Part shown: piece after piece, positions 52,072 through 60,864 of the stretch | Position numbering within the stretch: the stretch's first letter is position 1 | Layout: each line of letters starts with the position of its first letter | The notes under the pieces: model-generated | Databases searched by the model: none | Seen by the model: only the letters and a program-made list of their open reading frames with translations | What the model was told of the DNA's origin: nothing | Position numbers and translations under genes: made by a program | Assembly (NCBI RefSeq): GCF_014654615.1 | Contig: NZ_BNBB01000016.1 | Coordinates: 83,619 to 147,618 of the forward strand | DNA from: Streptosporangium violaceochromogenes | GTDB lineage: Bacteria > Actinomycetota > Actinomycetes > Streptosporangiales > Streptosporangiaceae | Direction of reading: 5' to 3' | DNA length: 64,000 bases

Positions 52072-54018
52072 ATGAGCGCGTTCGTCGGCAGGCGGAACGA
52101 GATCGCGGAGATCACGGCGCTGTTCGAGCGCGCCCGGCTCGTCACGCTGTCCGGAGCCGGCGGTGTGGGCAAGTCCCGGCTCGGCCGCGAGGTCGCCCGG
52201 CGGATCGCCCCCGGCGCCGCGGTCGTCGACGTGGCGGAGATGGACGGCACCGACGCGCTGACGGCGGCGGTGCTCGACGCGCTCGCCTGCTCCACGGCCT
52301 CGCTGCTGGTGCTGGACACCTGCGAGGCGCTGGTCGAACGGGTCGCGGCGCTGGTGAGCGGGCTGCTCGCCGCCGACCCCGGGCTCCGGGTGCTGGCCAT
52401 CGGCCGCCAGTCGCTCACGCTTCCCGGCGAGCATCTGCGGGTGCTGACCGGCCTGCCCGCCGACGAGGCGTGCTCCCTGCTCGCGAACCTGAGCGGTGCC
52501 TGGCTCCCGGAGGTCTGCGACAGGCTGGACGGCCTTCCGCTGGCGATCGAGCTCGCGGCCGTACGGCTGCGCACCATGCCCGTCGCCGAGTTCCTGGCCG
52601 GGCTGGACGACCGGCTCGGCCTCCTGGTGGACGAGAGCAGGGACGGAGCCTCCCGGCACCGGGCGCTGGCCACCTGCGTCGGGTGGAGCCACCAGCTCTG
52701 CACCGCCCAGGAGCGGCTGCTGTGGGCCCGCGCCTCGATCTTCGCCGGGGAGTTCGACCTGGAGGCGGTGACCTACGTCTGCCAGGACGCCATGCTCGAC
52801 GTCGACGACATGGTCGACGTGGTCGCCGGGCTGGTCGACAAGTCCGTCCTGACGCGCCGCCAGACCCCCGCCGGGGTCCGGTTCCGGATCTCCGAGGCGG
52901 CGCGCGCGTTCGGCGCCGGATGGCTTGCCCTGCTCGGCCAGGATCGCGACGTACGGCTGCGCCACCACGACTTCTACCTCCGCCTCGCCCAGCGCGCGGA
53001 GTTCGAGTGGCCGCGGCGGCAGGTGTGGTGGAGCAGGGGACTGCGTCTGGAGGCCGGAAACCTCCTGCTGGCGCTGGAGACCGGTCTGGAGACCGGGAGC
53101 GGCCTGGACCTCGCGGCGACACTCTGGCCGCTGTGGGTGTGCTGCGGCATGCGCGAGGAGGGAGGACGGTGGCTCGACCGGGCCCTGGCGCCGAGGGGCG
53201 AGCCCGGCCCCGTGCGCACCAGGGCGCTGTGGGTCCGCGCCTGGGTGGCCGCCCTTGGAGGCGACCTCGCCACGGCCGAGGAACGGCTCGCGGAGTGCCG
53301 GGAGGGCGACCCCGGCGATCAGGCGGCGGCCTACCGCGCCCAGGTGCGGGCGCAGATCGCGGCCGAGCGCGGTCAGGTCTCCCCCGCGGTGGCGCTCCTC
53401 CGGGACGCCCGTGACCGGCACCGCCGCGCGGGGGCCGCCTTCCCCGGCCTGCCGGTCGGCCACGCCGCCGTGGCCGAGTGCCTGCTGGACCTGGGGGCCC
53501 TCGACGCCGCCTGCGAGGTCCTCGCGGACGGTCTTGAGCTCTGTGAGGAGGGGGAGCAGCCGTGGATCCGCTCCCGCCTTCTCCACCTCCGCGCCCAGGC
53601 CGGCTGCCTGCGGGGTGAGCCGGCCGGGGCCGTACGGCACGCCCGCGAGGCCCTGCGGATCGCGCGCCTTCTCGGAGACCGGGCGGCCCAGGTGGCGGGG
53701 GTCGAGATCCTCGGCGCGCTGGCGGTCGCCGAGGGGCGCCGGGAGGAGGGGGCGACGCTGCTGGCCGCGGCTCGCGGGGCCTGGGGCACGCTCGGTGACG
53801 GGCACCCGCGTTCGCCCGTTCTGTCCTCCATCGCCGGTTCCGCCGCCGCGGACGCGGAACGGGCGGGGTTCGGGGGCTCCGCCGGGTGCGGCGGGAGGTT
53901 CGACCTCGAGACGGCGGTGGACCTCGCCCTCGGTGAGCCGGGAGAGCGCAGAGGCCCCCCGGGCGTGCCCGGTTTTCCCCTGCGGGATCTGGGAGGCGCG
54001 ATCCGCGCCGAGTGGTGA
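52072..54018 (+). CDS. STAND/NB-ARC ATPase, AfsR/LuxR-like without HTH (third of three)
   Basis: The 648-residue paralogue has FVGRRNEI, P-loop GAGGVGKSR (28-36), LLVLDTCEALV and VLAIGRQSLTLPG. The winged-helix stretch reads GWSHQLCTAQERLLWARASIF, and TPR-like helices follow. The C-terminus goes FDLETAVDLALGE plus a short Gly/Pro tail. ATG 52072 has GGAGGAG 5 bases upstream. It converges on the adenosine deaminase gene. In the family, ATP-driven assembly turns on an output domain; here none is encoded, so partners are unknown. Confidence 0.85.
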   Translation: MSAFVGRRNEIAEITALFERARLVTLSGAGGVGKSRLGREVARRIAPGAAVVDVAEMDGTDALTAAVLDALACSTASLLVLDTCEALVERVAALVSGLLAADPGLRVLAIGRQSLTLPGEHLRVLTGLPADEACSLLANLSGAWLPEVCDRLDGLPLAIELAAVRLRTMPVAEFLAGLDDRLGLLVDESRDGASRHRALATCVGWSHQLCTAQERLLWARASIFAGEFDLEAVTYVCQDAMLDVDDMVDVVAGLVDKSVLTRRQTPAGVRFRISEAARAFGAGWLALLGQDRDVRLRHHDFYLRLAQRAEFEWPRRQVWWSRGLRLEAGNLLLALETGLETGSGLDLAATLWPLWVCCGMREEGGRWLDRALAPRGEPGPVRTRALWVRAWVAALGGDLATAEERLAECREGDPGDQAAAYRAQVRAQIAAERGQVSPAVALLRDARDRHRRAGAAFPGLPVGHAAVAECLLDLGALDAACEVLADGLELCEEGEQPWIRSRLLHLRAQAGCLRGEPAGAVRHAREALRIARLLGDRAAQVAGVEILGALAVAEGRREEGATLLAAARGAWGTLGDGHPRSPVLSSIAGSAAADAERAGFGGSAGCGGRFDLETAVDLALGEPGERRGPPGVPGFPLRDLGGAIRAEW

Positions 54019-54069
54019 GCCGGTGACCCACGCGCCGCCCCGCGGCGGGGTTTCGGTCATGCGTCTCGG

Positions 54070-55131
54070 TCAGGCGGAAGGGGCGTCCGGGGCCGTCCCG
54101 TCCTCCGGGGCCGGTGTCGCCAGCCAGGCGTCGATCTCCTTGAGCAGACCGTCGCGCACCGCGTCGGGCGCCGTCGAGGCCCGGACCGACTGCCGGGCGA
54201 GTTCGGCCAGCTCCGCGTCGGCGAAGCCGTACACCTCCCTGGCCAGCTCGTACTGCGGCAGCAGCCGCGCCCCGAACAGCAGCGGGTCGTCGGCCCCGAG
54301 CGCGATCGGCACCCCCGCGTCGAACAGCTTCCGCAGCGGCACGTCCTCGGGGCGGCCGGCCACGCCGAGCCCCACGTTGGAGGTCGGGCAGACCTCACAG
54401 GTGATCCGCCGCTCGGCGAGGCGCTCCATCAGCCGGGGCGACTCGGCCGCCCGCACACCGTGCCCGAGGCGGTCGGCGCCCAGCACGTCCACGCACTCGG
54501 AGACGCTCTCGGCGCCCAGCAGCTCCCCGCCGTGCGGTACGGCCAGCAGCCCGGCCCGCCTGGCCAGCCGGAACGCCCCGTCGAAGTCACGGGCCCGGCC
54601 CCGCCGCTCGTCGTTGGAGAGCCCGAACCCGACCACGCCCCGATCCATGTGGTGGGAGGCGAGGCGGGCCAGGGTCTTGGCGTCGAGAGGGTGGCGGGTC
54701 CGGTTGGCCGCCACCACCACGGCGATCCCGATCCCCGCGTGGCCGGCCGCCCGGTGCACCGCGTCGAGCATCAGCTCCAGGGTCGAGGTGAGGCCGCCGA
54801 ACCGCTGGGCGTAGCCGGACGGGTCGACCTGGATCTCCAGCCAGCGCGACCCCTCCGCCGCCTCGTCCTCGGCGGCCTCCCGTACCAGGCGGTAGACGTC
54901 GCTCTCCCGCCGCAGGACCGTCCGCGCGATGTCGTACAGCCGCTGGAAGCGGAACCAGCCCCGTTCGTCGGTCGCCCGCAGCCGGGGCGGCCAGTCCTCC
55001 ACCAGCGCGTCCGGCAGGTGGATGTCCTGCTCCCGGGCGAGCTCGATCAGGGTGGAATGGCGCATCGAGCCGGTGAAGTGCAGATGCAGGTGGGCCTTGG
55101 GCAGATCGCTGAGCGGACGGGGCATTTCCAT
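54070..55131 (-). CDS. add: Adenosine deaminase family protein
   Basis: The 353-residue metal hydrolase deaminates adenosine or a related purine. The zinc ligands are in LPKAHLHLHFTGS and AVPHGGELLG; SNVGLGV and LGADDPLLFGA complete the active site. Compared with classic Add (HVHLDG, TDDP), the motif HLHFTGS is the actinobacterial variant. The ATG at 55131 was preferred; starts at 55125 and 55200 are possible. The 270-base gap upstream holds GC-rich low-complexity sequence and no gene. Confidence 0.85.
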   Translation of the reverse strand: MEMPRPLSDLPKAHLHLHFTGSMRHSTLIELAREQDIHLPDALVEDWPPRLRATDERGWFRFQRLYDIARTVLRRESDVYRLVREAAEDEAAEGSRWLEIQVDPSGYAQRFGGLTSTLELMLDAVHRAAGHAGIGIAVVVAANRTRHPLDAKTLARLASHHMDRGVVGFGLSNDERRGRARDFDGAFRLARRAGLLAVPHGGELLGAESVSECVDVLGADRLGHGVRAAESPRLMERLAERRITCEVCPTSNVGLGVAGRPEDVPLRKLFDAGVPIALGADDPLLFGARLLPQYELAREVYGFADAELAELARQSVRASTAPDAVRDGLLKEIDAWLATPAPEDGTAPDAPSA

Positions 55132-55401
55132 ATGGTGCCGTATCGGCGGGGCCCGGAAGGCCGCCTCGCCCCGGCTCGGTGTGATCGCCCGCGGGGTCAC
55201 CCCGGGCGCGGGACCGCCGCCCGCGGCCCCGTGAGGCGGCCGGTCACGTGCCAGGCGCCCGCCCTGCGGCCGTCCCGCCGCCCGCCGCGCCCGGCCCCGT
55301 GGGGCGGCGCAGGTGAGGCGGGGGCGGGAGCCGGACGGCCGACGTCGGCGGTCGGCGAGGGCGGCGGCGAACGTTCCAGGGTGAACGTTCCACGGAACGC
55401 C

Positions 55402-56607
55402 TCAGCGAGCCTGGCCCAGCAGCTTGGCGACGCGGCCGACGCCCTCGACGAGGTCGCCGTCACCGAGCGCGTAGGACAGACGGAAGTAGCCCGGGGTGCC
55501 GAAGGCCTCGCCGGGGACGAGCGCGACCTCCGCCTCCTCAAGGATGAGCTCGGCGAGTTCGCCGGACGTCTGCGGGCGCCTGCCCCCGAAGTCCTTGCCC
55601 AGGAGCTCCTTGACCGAGGGGTAGGCGTAGAACGCGCCCTTCGGCTCGGGGCAGACCACGCCCGGGATCTCGTTGAGCAGGCGGACCATGGTCTGGCGGC
55701 GGCGGTCGAACGCCTCGCGCATCGCCGCCACGGCCGACAGGTCGCCGGAGACGGCGGCCAGCGCGGCGGCCTGGGCCACGTTGGAGACGTTGGAGGTGGC
55801 GTGTGACTGGAGGTTGGTCGCGGCCTTCACGACGTCCTTGGGGCCGATCAGCCACCCCACCCGCCACCCGGTCATCGCGTAGGTCTTGGCGACGCCGTTC
55901 AGGACGACGACCTTGTCCCCGAGCTCGGGGACGGCGGTGGCGATGCTGGCGAACGTCGCGTCGCCGTACGTGAGGTGCTCGTAGATCTCGTCCGTGACGA
56001 CCCACAGGTCGTGCTCGGCGGCCCAGCGGCCGATCTCCGTGACCTGCTCGGGGGTGTAGACCGCGCCGGTCGGGTTGGACGGTGAGACGAACAGCAGGAC
56101 CTTGGTGCGCTCGGTGCGGGCGGCCTCAAGCTGCTCGACGCTCGCGAGGTAGCCGGTGGTCTCGTCGGTCACGACCTCGACCTGGACGCCGCCGGCCAGC
56201 TTGATGGCCTCCGGGTAGGTGGTCCAGTAGGGGGCGATGACCACGACCTCGTCGCCCGGGTCGAGGAGTGTGGCGAACGCCTCGTAGACGGCCTGCTTGC
56301 CGCCGTTGGTGACCAGCACCTGGGCGGCGTCGACGCGGTAGCCGGAGTCGCGGAGGGTCTTGTCGGCGATGGCCTGCCTCAGCTCGGGCAGCCCTCCGGC
56401 CGGCGTGTACTTGTGGAACCTGGGGTCGCGGCACGCCTCCACGGCGGCGTCGACGATGTAGCCGGGAGTCGGGAAGTCCGGCTCGCCCGCGCCGAAGCCG
56501 ATGACCGGGCGGCCCGCCGCCTTCATCGCCTTGGCTTTGGCGTCCACGGCGAGCGTGGCGGACTCGGAGATCGCGGAGATGCGCTGTGAGATGCGGGGAC
56601 GGCTCAT
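55402..56607 (-). CDS. aspC: Aspartate-type aminotransferase (PLP, class I)
   Basis: The 401-residue enzyme transfers the amino group between aspartate and 2-oxoglutarate, and in actinobacteria may also act on other substrates. Seen are SESATLAVDAKAKAMKAAG, GFGAGEPDFPTP, YTPAGGLPELRQAIA, SPSNPTGAVY, the PLP-Lys in NGVAKTYAMTGWRVGW and YFRLSYA with the substrate Arg. The ATG at 56607 follows GGAGG by just one base, so a leaderless or upstream GTG 56634 start is possible. It diverges from tRNA-Trp and secE. Confidence 0.9.
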   Translation of the reverse strand: MSRPRISQRISAISESATLAVDAKAKAMKAAGRPVIGFGAGEPDFPTPGYIVDAAVEACRDPRFHKYTPAGGLPELRQAIADKTLRDSGYRVDAAQVLVTNGGKQAVYEAFATLLDPGDEVVVIAPYWTTYPEAIKLAGGVQVEVVTDETTGYLASVEQLEAARTERTKVLLFVSPSNPTGAVYTPEQVTEIGRWAAEHDLWVVTDEIYEHLTYGDATFASIATAVPELGDKVVVLNGVAKTYAMTGWRVGWLIGPKDVVKAATNLQSHATSNVSNVAQAAALAAVSGDLSAVAAMREAFDRRRQTMVRLLNEIPGVVCPEPKGAFYAYPSVKELLGKDFGGRRPQTSGELAELILEEAEVALVPGEAFGTPGYFRLSYALGDGDLVEGVGRVAKLLGQAR

Positions 56608-56853
56608 ACCTCCATGGTTACAGACCTGTGGCACGGTTTCCGCTCCCTATCCACCATGCGGACAGCGCGGCGCGTCCGGCGCGGACGCCGGGGAGGGGCC
56701 GGGAAAAGGGGCCGGTCACCTGCCGGTTCGACGTGGTGGTCATTCACCCGTAGACTCCGGCGTGGTCTTTCCGCCATGCGGCCGAAATCGGCGGTCAAGA
56801 CCGTGAGCCACGGACAAACTTCGGTCCAACCGATGTATGGTGGTTCATGTCTT

Positions 56854-56926
56854 AGGGCACTAGCGCAATTGGTAGCGCACCGGTCTCCAAAACCGGCGGT
56901 TGGGGGTTCGAGTCCCTCGTGCCCTG
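56854..56926 (+). tRNA. tRNA-Trp (anticodon CCA)
   Basis: The acceptor stem pairs 56854-56860 with 56919-56925, and the discriminator is G. The anticodon stem ccggt/accgg holds the loop ctccaaa with CCA at 56887-56889. CCA is not encoded at the 3' end. A likely promoter is GGACAA (56812-56817) with TATGGT (56836-56841). It stands upstream of secE, as usual in actinobacteria. Confidence 0.97.
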
Positions 56927-57000
56927 CGAGGAGCGGTCCGCGCGTCAGGCGTCTAGCGCGCCGCAGGCATGCGTCGGACCAGACGGATCAGGTGAGGACT

Positions 57001-57249
57001 GTGGCGATCGACACGCGCGGCGAAACCGCAGACAAGCCGAGCGGTGAGAAGAAGGCGAAGCGCACTTCTCCCGCCCTTTTCTATCGGCAGGTCATCGCCG
57101 AGCTACGCAAGGTGATCTGGCCCACCCGCAAGGATCTCGTCTCCTACACCACCATCGTCCTCGTCTTCGTGTTGATCATGGTGGGGATCGTCTCGGGGTT
57201 CGACGCGCTGCTCACCGAAGGCGTGCTCCGGATCTTCGGCGGCGCCTGA
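57001..57249 (+). CDS. secE: Preprotein translocase subunit SecE
   Basis: The 82-residue subunit clamps SecY in the export channel. It has a charged N-terminus, the signature YRQVIAELRKVIWPTRKDLVSY and one membrane helix (IVLVFVLIMVGIVSGF). The GTG at 57001 has GAGG 4 bases upstream; GTG 56992 would add three residues. nusG follows after a long 349-base gap that contains unusual structured sequence. Confidence 0.96.
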   Translation: MAIDTRGETADKPSGEKKAKRTSPALFYRQVIAELRKVIWPTRKDLVSYTTIVLVFVLIMVGIVSGFDALLTEGVLRIFGGA

Positions 57250-57307
57250 CCCCCCTCCGCTCCCGGGGCCGCCTTCGCGGTGATAGTCGTCGACCACGTA
57301 CCGGATA

Positions 57308-57328
57308 CCCAAGGGCTTCGGCCCTGGG
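57308..57328 (+). terminator. UUCG-loop hairpin after secE
   Basis: CCCA(A)GGGC and GCCCTGGG pair around a TTCG tetraloop, with one bulged A. It lacks a U-tract. It could end secE transcripts in part, or be the left-end hairpin of the IS-like element that follows. Confidence 0.5.
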
Positions 57329-57427
57329 AGGAGCCGTGACGCGGGGCGATTCGGTAGGATGCTCGGTGGTGGCGACAACCACGCCACCGGAGTGCGTGAG
57401 GCAGTGCCCTCGCCGCCGGGCTGGCGG

Positions 57428-57567
57428 AGAGGTGAAACGCCTGCGGAGACGAGCACGAGGCCCCTCGTAAGACGGCGCAGGCCGTGGGGCCGGTCGCCGG
57501 CGAAGCAGGAAACCCAACCCGTGAGGGTCGGAGATCCCCCGGCCTTTCGGACGGGGGAGGAAGTCAA
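57428..57567 (+). mobile_element. IS200/IS605-type right end / omega RNA scaffold-like element, no tnpB
   Basis: The segment shows the order typical of the 3' end of TnpB omega RNAs in actinobacterial IS605 elements: GGTGAAACGCCTGCGG, a CGAAGCAGGAAACCC box, hairpin accc-gtga-gggt (57517-57528), a second hairpin 57536-57557 with a CCTTTCGG top, then AGGAAGTCAA ending at 57567. ISDra2 ends in a comparable stem followed by GAGGTTCAA. Only 349 bases separate secE and nusG, so no tnpB is present. It may be a remnant, a PATE-like non-autonomous copy or a retained RNA. Recognition is from memory. Confidence 0.6.
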
Positions 57568-57598
57568 CAGCCCATCGACGGAAAGAGAATGAGCCACC

Positions 57599-58408
57599 GT
57601 GTCCGAGTCTTCACAGTCGGCCGGCGAGTCCCGCGAGGAGTGGGGGCGCGACCAGGAAGAGGCCGTCGACGTCGCCGAGGGCTCGCCCGCCGAGCCCGGT
57701 GAGCCCGGCGTCGACGCCGGAGCCGACGCCGAGGAGGCCCCGGCCGGCGGCGTCGAGGGTGTCGCGGAGACCCCCGAGGTCTCCGCCGCCGTCGATGAGG
57801 ACGGTGACGTCCTCCCCGACGTCGACCCGGTCGAGGAGTTCAAGCGCCAGCTGCGGGGTCAGTTCGGCGAGTGGTACGTCATCCACTCCTACGCCGGTTA
57901 CGAGAACCGCGTGAAGTCGAACATCGAGACCCGCACGCAGTCCCTCAACATGGAGGACTACATCTTCCAGGTCGAGGTCCCCACCCACCACGTGACCGAG
58001 ATCAAGGGCGGTAAGCGCCAGCTGGTCAAGGAACGGGTGCTTCCCGGCTACGTGCTGGTCCGCATGGAGCTCACCGACGAGTCCTGGTCCGCCGTGCGCA
58101 ACACCCCCGGTGTGACCGGTTTCGTCGGCCTGTCCAACAAGCCGAGCCCGCTGAGCCTGGACGAGGTCGCCAAGCTGCTCGCGCCGGAGCCGTCCGAGGA
58201 GGTCAAGAAGTCGACCGCCAAGACCTCCGCCGCGACCGTCGACTTCGAGATCGGCGAGTCCGTCACGGTCATGGACGGCCCCTTCGCCACCCTGCCCGCC
58301 ACGGTCAGCGAGATCAGCGCCGAGTCGCAGAAGCTCAAGGTGCTGGTGTCGATCTTCGGCCGTGAGACCCCGGTCGAGCTGTCGTTCAACCAGGTCTCGA
58401 AGATCTGA
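57599..58408 (+). CDS. nusG: Transcription termination/antitermination factor NusG
   Basis: NusG binds RNA polymerase and couples it to Rho or the ribosome. The 269-residue protein has an acidic N-terminal extension of about 85 residues typical of actinobacteria. The NGN domain follows (EWYVIHSYAGYENRVKSNIE, then VLPGYVLVRMEL and GVTGFVG), then the KOW domain (ESVTVMDGPFATLPATVSEI to VELSFNQVSKI). GTG 57599 lies 31 bases after the IS-like element, and no strong ribosome site is seen. Confidence 0.96.
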   Translation: MSESSQSAGESREEWGRDQEEAVDVAEGSPAEPGEPGVDAGADAEEAPAGGVEGVAETPEVSAAVDEDGDVLPDVDPVEEFKRQLRGQFGEWYVIHSYAGYENRVKSNIETRTQSLNMEDYIFQVEVPTHHVTEIKGGKRQLVKERVLPGYVLVRMELTDESWSAVRNTPGVTGFVGLSNKPSPLSLDEVAKLLAPEPSEEVKKSTAKTSAATVDFEIGESVTVMDGPFATLPATVSEISAESQKLKVLVSIFGRETPVELSFNQVSKI

Positions 58409-58435
58409 GAGACCACATAGACTAAGGCGTTCGGT

Positions 58436-58492
58436 GGGCCGTGTGTCGCGAAGCACGGCCCGCTGACATGCTCCCCGCGTCCGCGCGGGAGC
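58436..58492 (+). promoter_or_regulatory. Two hairpins in the nusG-rplK gap
   Basis: GGGCCGTG (58436-58443) pairs with CACGGCCC (58454-58461). A second stem joins 58470-58479 with 58484-58492 with one bulge. They could form a nusG terminator, an L11-L1 leader where L1 binds its own mRNA, or both. Confidence 0.5.
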
Positions 58493-58526
58493 GGCATCAC
58501 CCCGATTTGAGGACCCGGAGATAACC

Positions 58527-58958
58527 ATGCCTCCTAAGAAGAAGATCGCGGCGCTGGTCAAGGTCCAGCTTCCCGCCGGCCAGGCCACGCCCGCCCCGCC
58601 GGTCGGTACGGCCCTCGGCCCGCACGGCGTCAACATCATGGACTTCGTGAAGCAGTACAACGCTGCCACCGAGGCCCAGCGCGGCAACATCATCCCCGTT
58701 GAGATCACCATCTTCGAGGACCGCAGCTTCACCTTCGTCACGAAGACGCCCCCGGCGCCCGAGCTGATCAAGAAGGCCGCGGGCGTGGCGAAGGGCTCGG
58801 CCGTCCCGCAGAAGGACAAGGTCGGCAGGCTCACCAAGGAGCAGCTCCGCCAGATCGCCGAGACCAAGATGCAGGACCTCAACGCCAACGACATCGAGGC
58901 GGCCGAGAAGATCATCGCCGGCACCGCCCGGTCGATGGGTATCACGATCGCCGACTAG
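58527..58958 (+). CDS. rplK: 50S ribosomal protein L11
   Basis: The 143-residue protein binds the GTPase-associated centre of 23S rRNA. It matches L11 throughout: KVQLPAGQATPAPPVGTALG, GVNIMDFVKQYNAAT, TFVTKTPPAPELIKKAAG and the C-terminal NANDIEAAEKIIAGTARSMG. The ATG has GGAG 7 bases upstream. It is first in the rplK-rplA pair. Confidence 0.98.
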   Translation: MPPKKKIAALVKVQLPAGQATPAPPVGTALGPHGVNIMDFVKQYNAATEAQRGNIIPVEITIFEDRSFTFVTKTPPAPELIKKAAGVAKGSAVPQKDKVGRLTKEQLRQIAETKMQDLNANDIEAAEKIIAGTARSMGITIAD

Positions 58959-59068
58959 CAGACCTTCAGGGCCCACCAGGCCTTCAAGGCACCGAAAGAC
59001 ATCGAGACAGGTGGAAGGGCCACGCGCTGGCCCATACCACGACCACTCGGATTCACGGGAGTGAGCAA

Positions 59069-59782
59069 GTGAAGCGCAGTAAGGCATTCCGCGCGGCGGC
59101 GGCTCAGATCGACAGCGAGAGCCTCTACACCCCGGTCGGCGCGGCCAAGCTGGCCAAGCAGACCAGCGTCACCAAGTTCGACGCCACCGTCGAGGTCGCC
59201 CTGCGGCTGGGCGTCGACCCCCGCAAGGCGGACCAGATGGTGCGCGGCACCGTCAACCTCCCGCACGGCACCGGTAAGACCGCTCGGGTCCTGGTCTTCG
59301 CGACCGGTGAGCGTGCCGAGGAGGCCCGCGCCGCGGGCGCCGACATCGTCGGCGCCGACGAGCTGATCGACGAGGTCGCCAAGGGCCGCCTCGACTTCGA
59401 CGCCGTCGTCGCCACCCCCGACCTCATGGGCAAGGTCGGCCGCCTGGGCCGTGTGCTCGGCCCGCGTGGCCTGATGCCCAACCCCAAGACCGGCACCGTG
59501 ACCCCCGCCGTCGGCAAGGCCGTCACCGACATCAAGGGCGGCAAGATCGAGTTCCGTGTCGACCGGCACGCGAACCTGCACTTCATCATCGGCAAGGTGT
59601 CGTTCGACGAGCGTCAGCTCGTCGAGAACTACGCCGCGGCCCTTGAGGAGGTGCTGCGTCTCAAGCCGTCCGCGGCCAAGGGGCGTTACCTCAAGAAGGT
59701 CTCCTTCTCCACCTCCATGGGGCCGAGCATCCCGGTCGACCCGAACGTGACGCGGACCCTGACCGCCGAGCTGGACGCCTGA
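59069..59782 (+). CDS. rplA: 50S ribosomal protein L1
   Basis: The 237-residue protein forms the L1 stalk. It starts at GTG with GGGAG upstream, and has MKRSKAFRAAAAQID, VNLPHGTGKTARVLVF, LGRVLGPRGLMPNPKTGT and MGPSIPVDPN. L1 often represses its own operon by binding the leader. A strong terminator follows 21 bases after the stop. Confidence 0.98.
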   Translation: MKRSKAFRAAAAQIDSESLYTPVGAAKLAKQTSVTKFDATVEVALRLGVDPRKADQMVRGTVNLPHGTGKTARVLVFATGERAEEARAAGADIVGADELIDEVAKGRLDFDAVVATPDLMGKVGRLGRVLGPRGLMPNPKTGTVTPAVGKAVTDIKGGKIEFRVDRHANLHFIIGKVSFDERQLVENYAAALEEVLRLKPSAAKGRYLKKVSFSTSMGPSIPVDPNVTRTLTAELDA

Positions 59783-59802
59783 TAGCAGACGTCTTCTCCC
59801 GA

Positions 59803-59840
59803 GGACCTCAACCGAATGGCCATTCGGTTGAGGTCCTTTT
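59803..59840 (+). terminator. Rho-independent terminator of rplK-rplA
   Basis: Bases 59803-59819 and 59820-59836 are perfect reverse complements, a 34-bp palindrome. TTTT follows directly. It is the clearest intrinsic terminator in the window. Confidence 0.9.
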
Positions 59841-59923
59841 CGTTCTATCGGAGGAAGCATCGCGTTTTGTCGCAGAGTAGTGTTGTTAACAATTCCATCG
59901 GGGGACAAGAAGGGGTGAAACGG

Positions 59924-60772
59924 ATGCGTCGATTGGCTCCCGTAGTCGCAGTGGGGGCGGCCGCGCTGGTCGCGGTCTCGGGATGCGGTGCGCAGGGCGC
60001 CGCCTCCCTGGGAAATGTCAAGCTGGCGGCCGCCGACGCGGTGCAGCAGAGCGCGCAGAAGGCCGGGGAGGTCACCTCCTACTCCGCGGACATCGTGCTC
60101 GACGCCACCGGTGGTAAGAAGGGCGACAGCAAGGTTCGGGGCAGTGTGCTCTACCAGGGCAAGCCGAGCCTGGCGACCGACGTCAAGCTGGACACGATCA
60201 CCTTCAACGGGCGGAACGTCCCCGGCGGAGCACGGGTGATCCTGACCGGCAACACGGTCTACGCCAAGTCGGAGGCCTTCAACAAGGTCGCCGGGACGAC
60301 CAAGCCGTGGGTCAAGGTCTCCCTGGACGAACTCGACAAGGGCGACCAGGCCGAGGCCCAGAAGCTCATGGGCCAGGCCCAGCAGTTCGACCTGGCCGGG
60401 ACCGTCAAGCTGCTGACCGCGTCGAAGGACGTCAAGGCGGTCGGCACCGAGTCGGTCGGCGGGGTCGAGACGACCCACTACAGCGGCACCTTCCCGGTGG
60501 ACGAGGCCGCCCAGGTGATCGACCCGGCCGAGCGTGAGCGGCTTCAGGGGCAGCTCTCGCACCTGAAGAACGTGAAGTTCGACCTGTGGTCCGACGCCCA
60601 GAGCCTGCCCCGCAAGGTCACGCTCAGCGGCTCCGAGCAGGGTGTCACGTTCAACCTGGCCGCGGCCCTCAAGGGCTTCAACGAGCCCGTGCAGATCGTG
60701 GCCCCGCCCGCCGACCAGGTGGGCGTCCTGCCCGACCGGCACGGCGAGAGCGGCGGGACCGGCGGGAACTGA
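59924..60772 (+). CDS. Lipoprotein of the LppX/LprG-like type
   Basis: The 282-residue product has a lipoprotein signal (LAPVVAVGAAALVAVSGC, Cys at about 21) and a mostly beta fold. The sequence runs SYSADIVLDATGG, VRGSVLYQGKPSLATDVKLD, VYAKSEAFNK and KVTLSGSEQGVTFNLA, as in LolA/LppX-type periplasmic lipid carriers. Streptomyces also has a lipoprotein gene between rplA and rplJ. ATG 59924 has AGAAGGGG 8 bases upstream. A palindrome TTGTTAACAA (59883-59892) lies in its leader. Confidence 0.8.
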   Translation: MRRLAPVVAVGAAALVAVSGCGAQGAASLGNVKLAAADAVQQSAQKAGEVTSYSADIVLDATGGKKGDSKVRGSVLYQGKPSLATDVKLDTITFNGRNVPGGARVILTGNTVYAKSEAFNKVAGTTKPWVKVSLDELDKGDQAEAQKLMGQAQQFDLAGTVKLLTASKDVKAVGTESVGGVETTHYSGTFPVDEAAQVIDPAERERLQGQLSHLKNVKFDLWSDAQSLPRKVTLSGSEQGVTFNLAAALKGFNEPVQIVAPPADQVGVLPDRHGESGGTGGN

Positions 60773-60864
60773 GTCCACGCGCGCGGCCCGCGTCCCCTCA
60801 CGGCACTTCCGGGGGGTCGCGGGCCGCCGGCGTGTGTCCCGGAAACCCCGGCCCGTTCCCCGAT

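Noticed and set aside
50061..54060. Long minus-strand frames opposite the STAND ATPases
   Set aside because: Same GC-driven antisense effect; the paralogous plus frames have conserved motifs.
56614..57000. Longer reading frame upstream of secE
   Set aside because: It runs through tRNA-Trp; GTG 57001 gives a normal 82-residue SecE.
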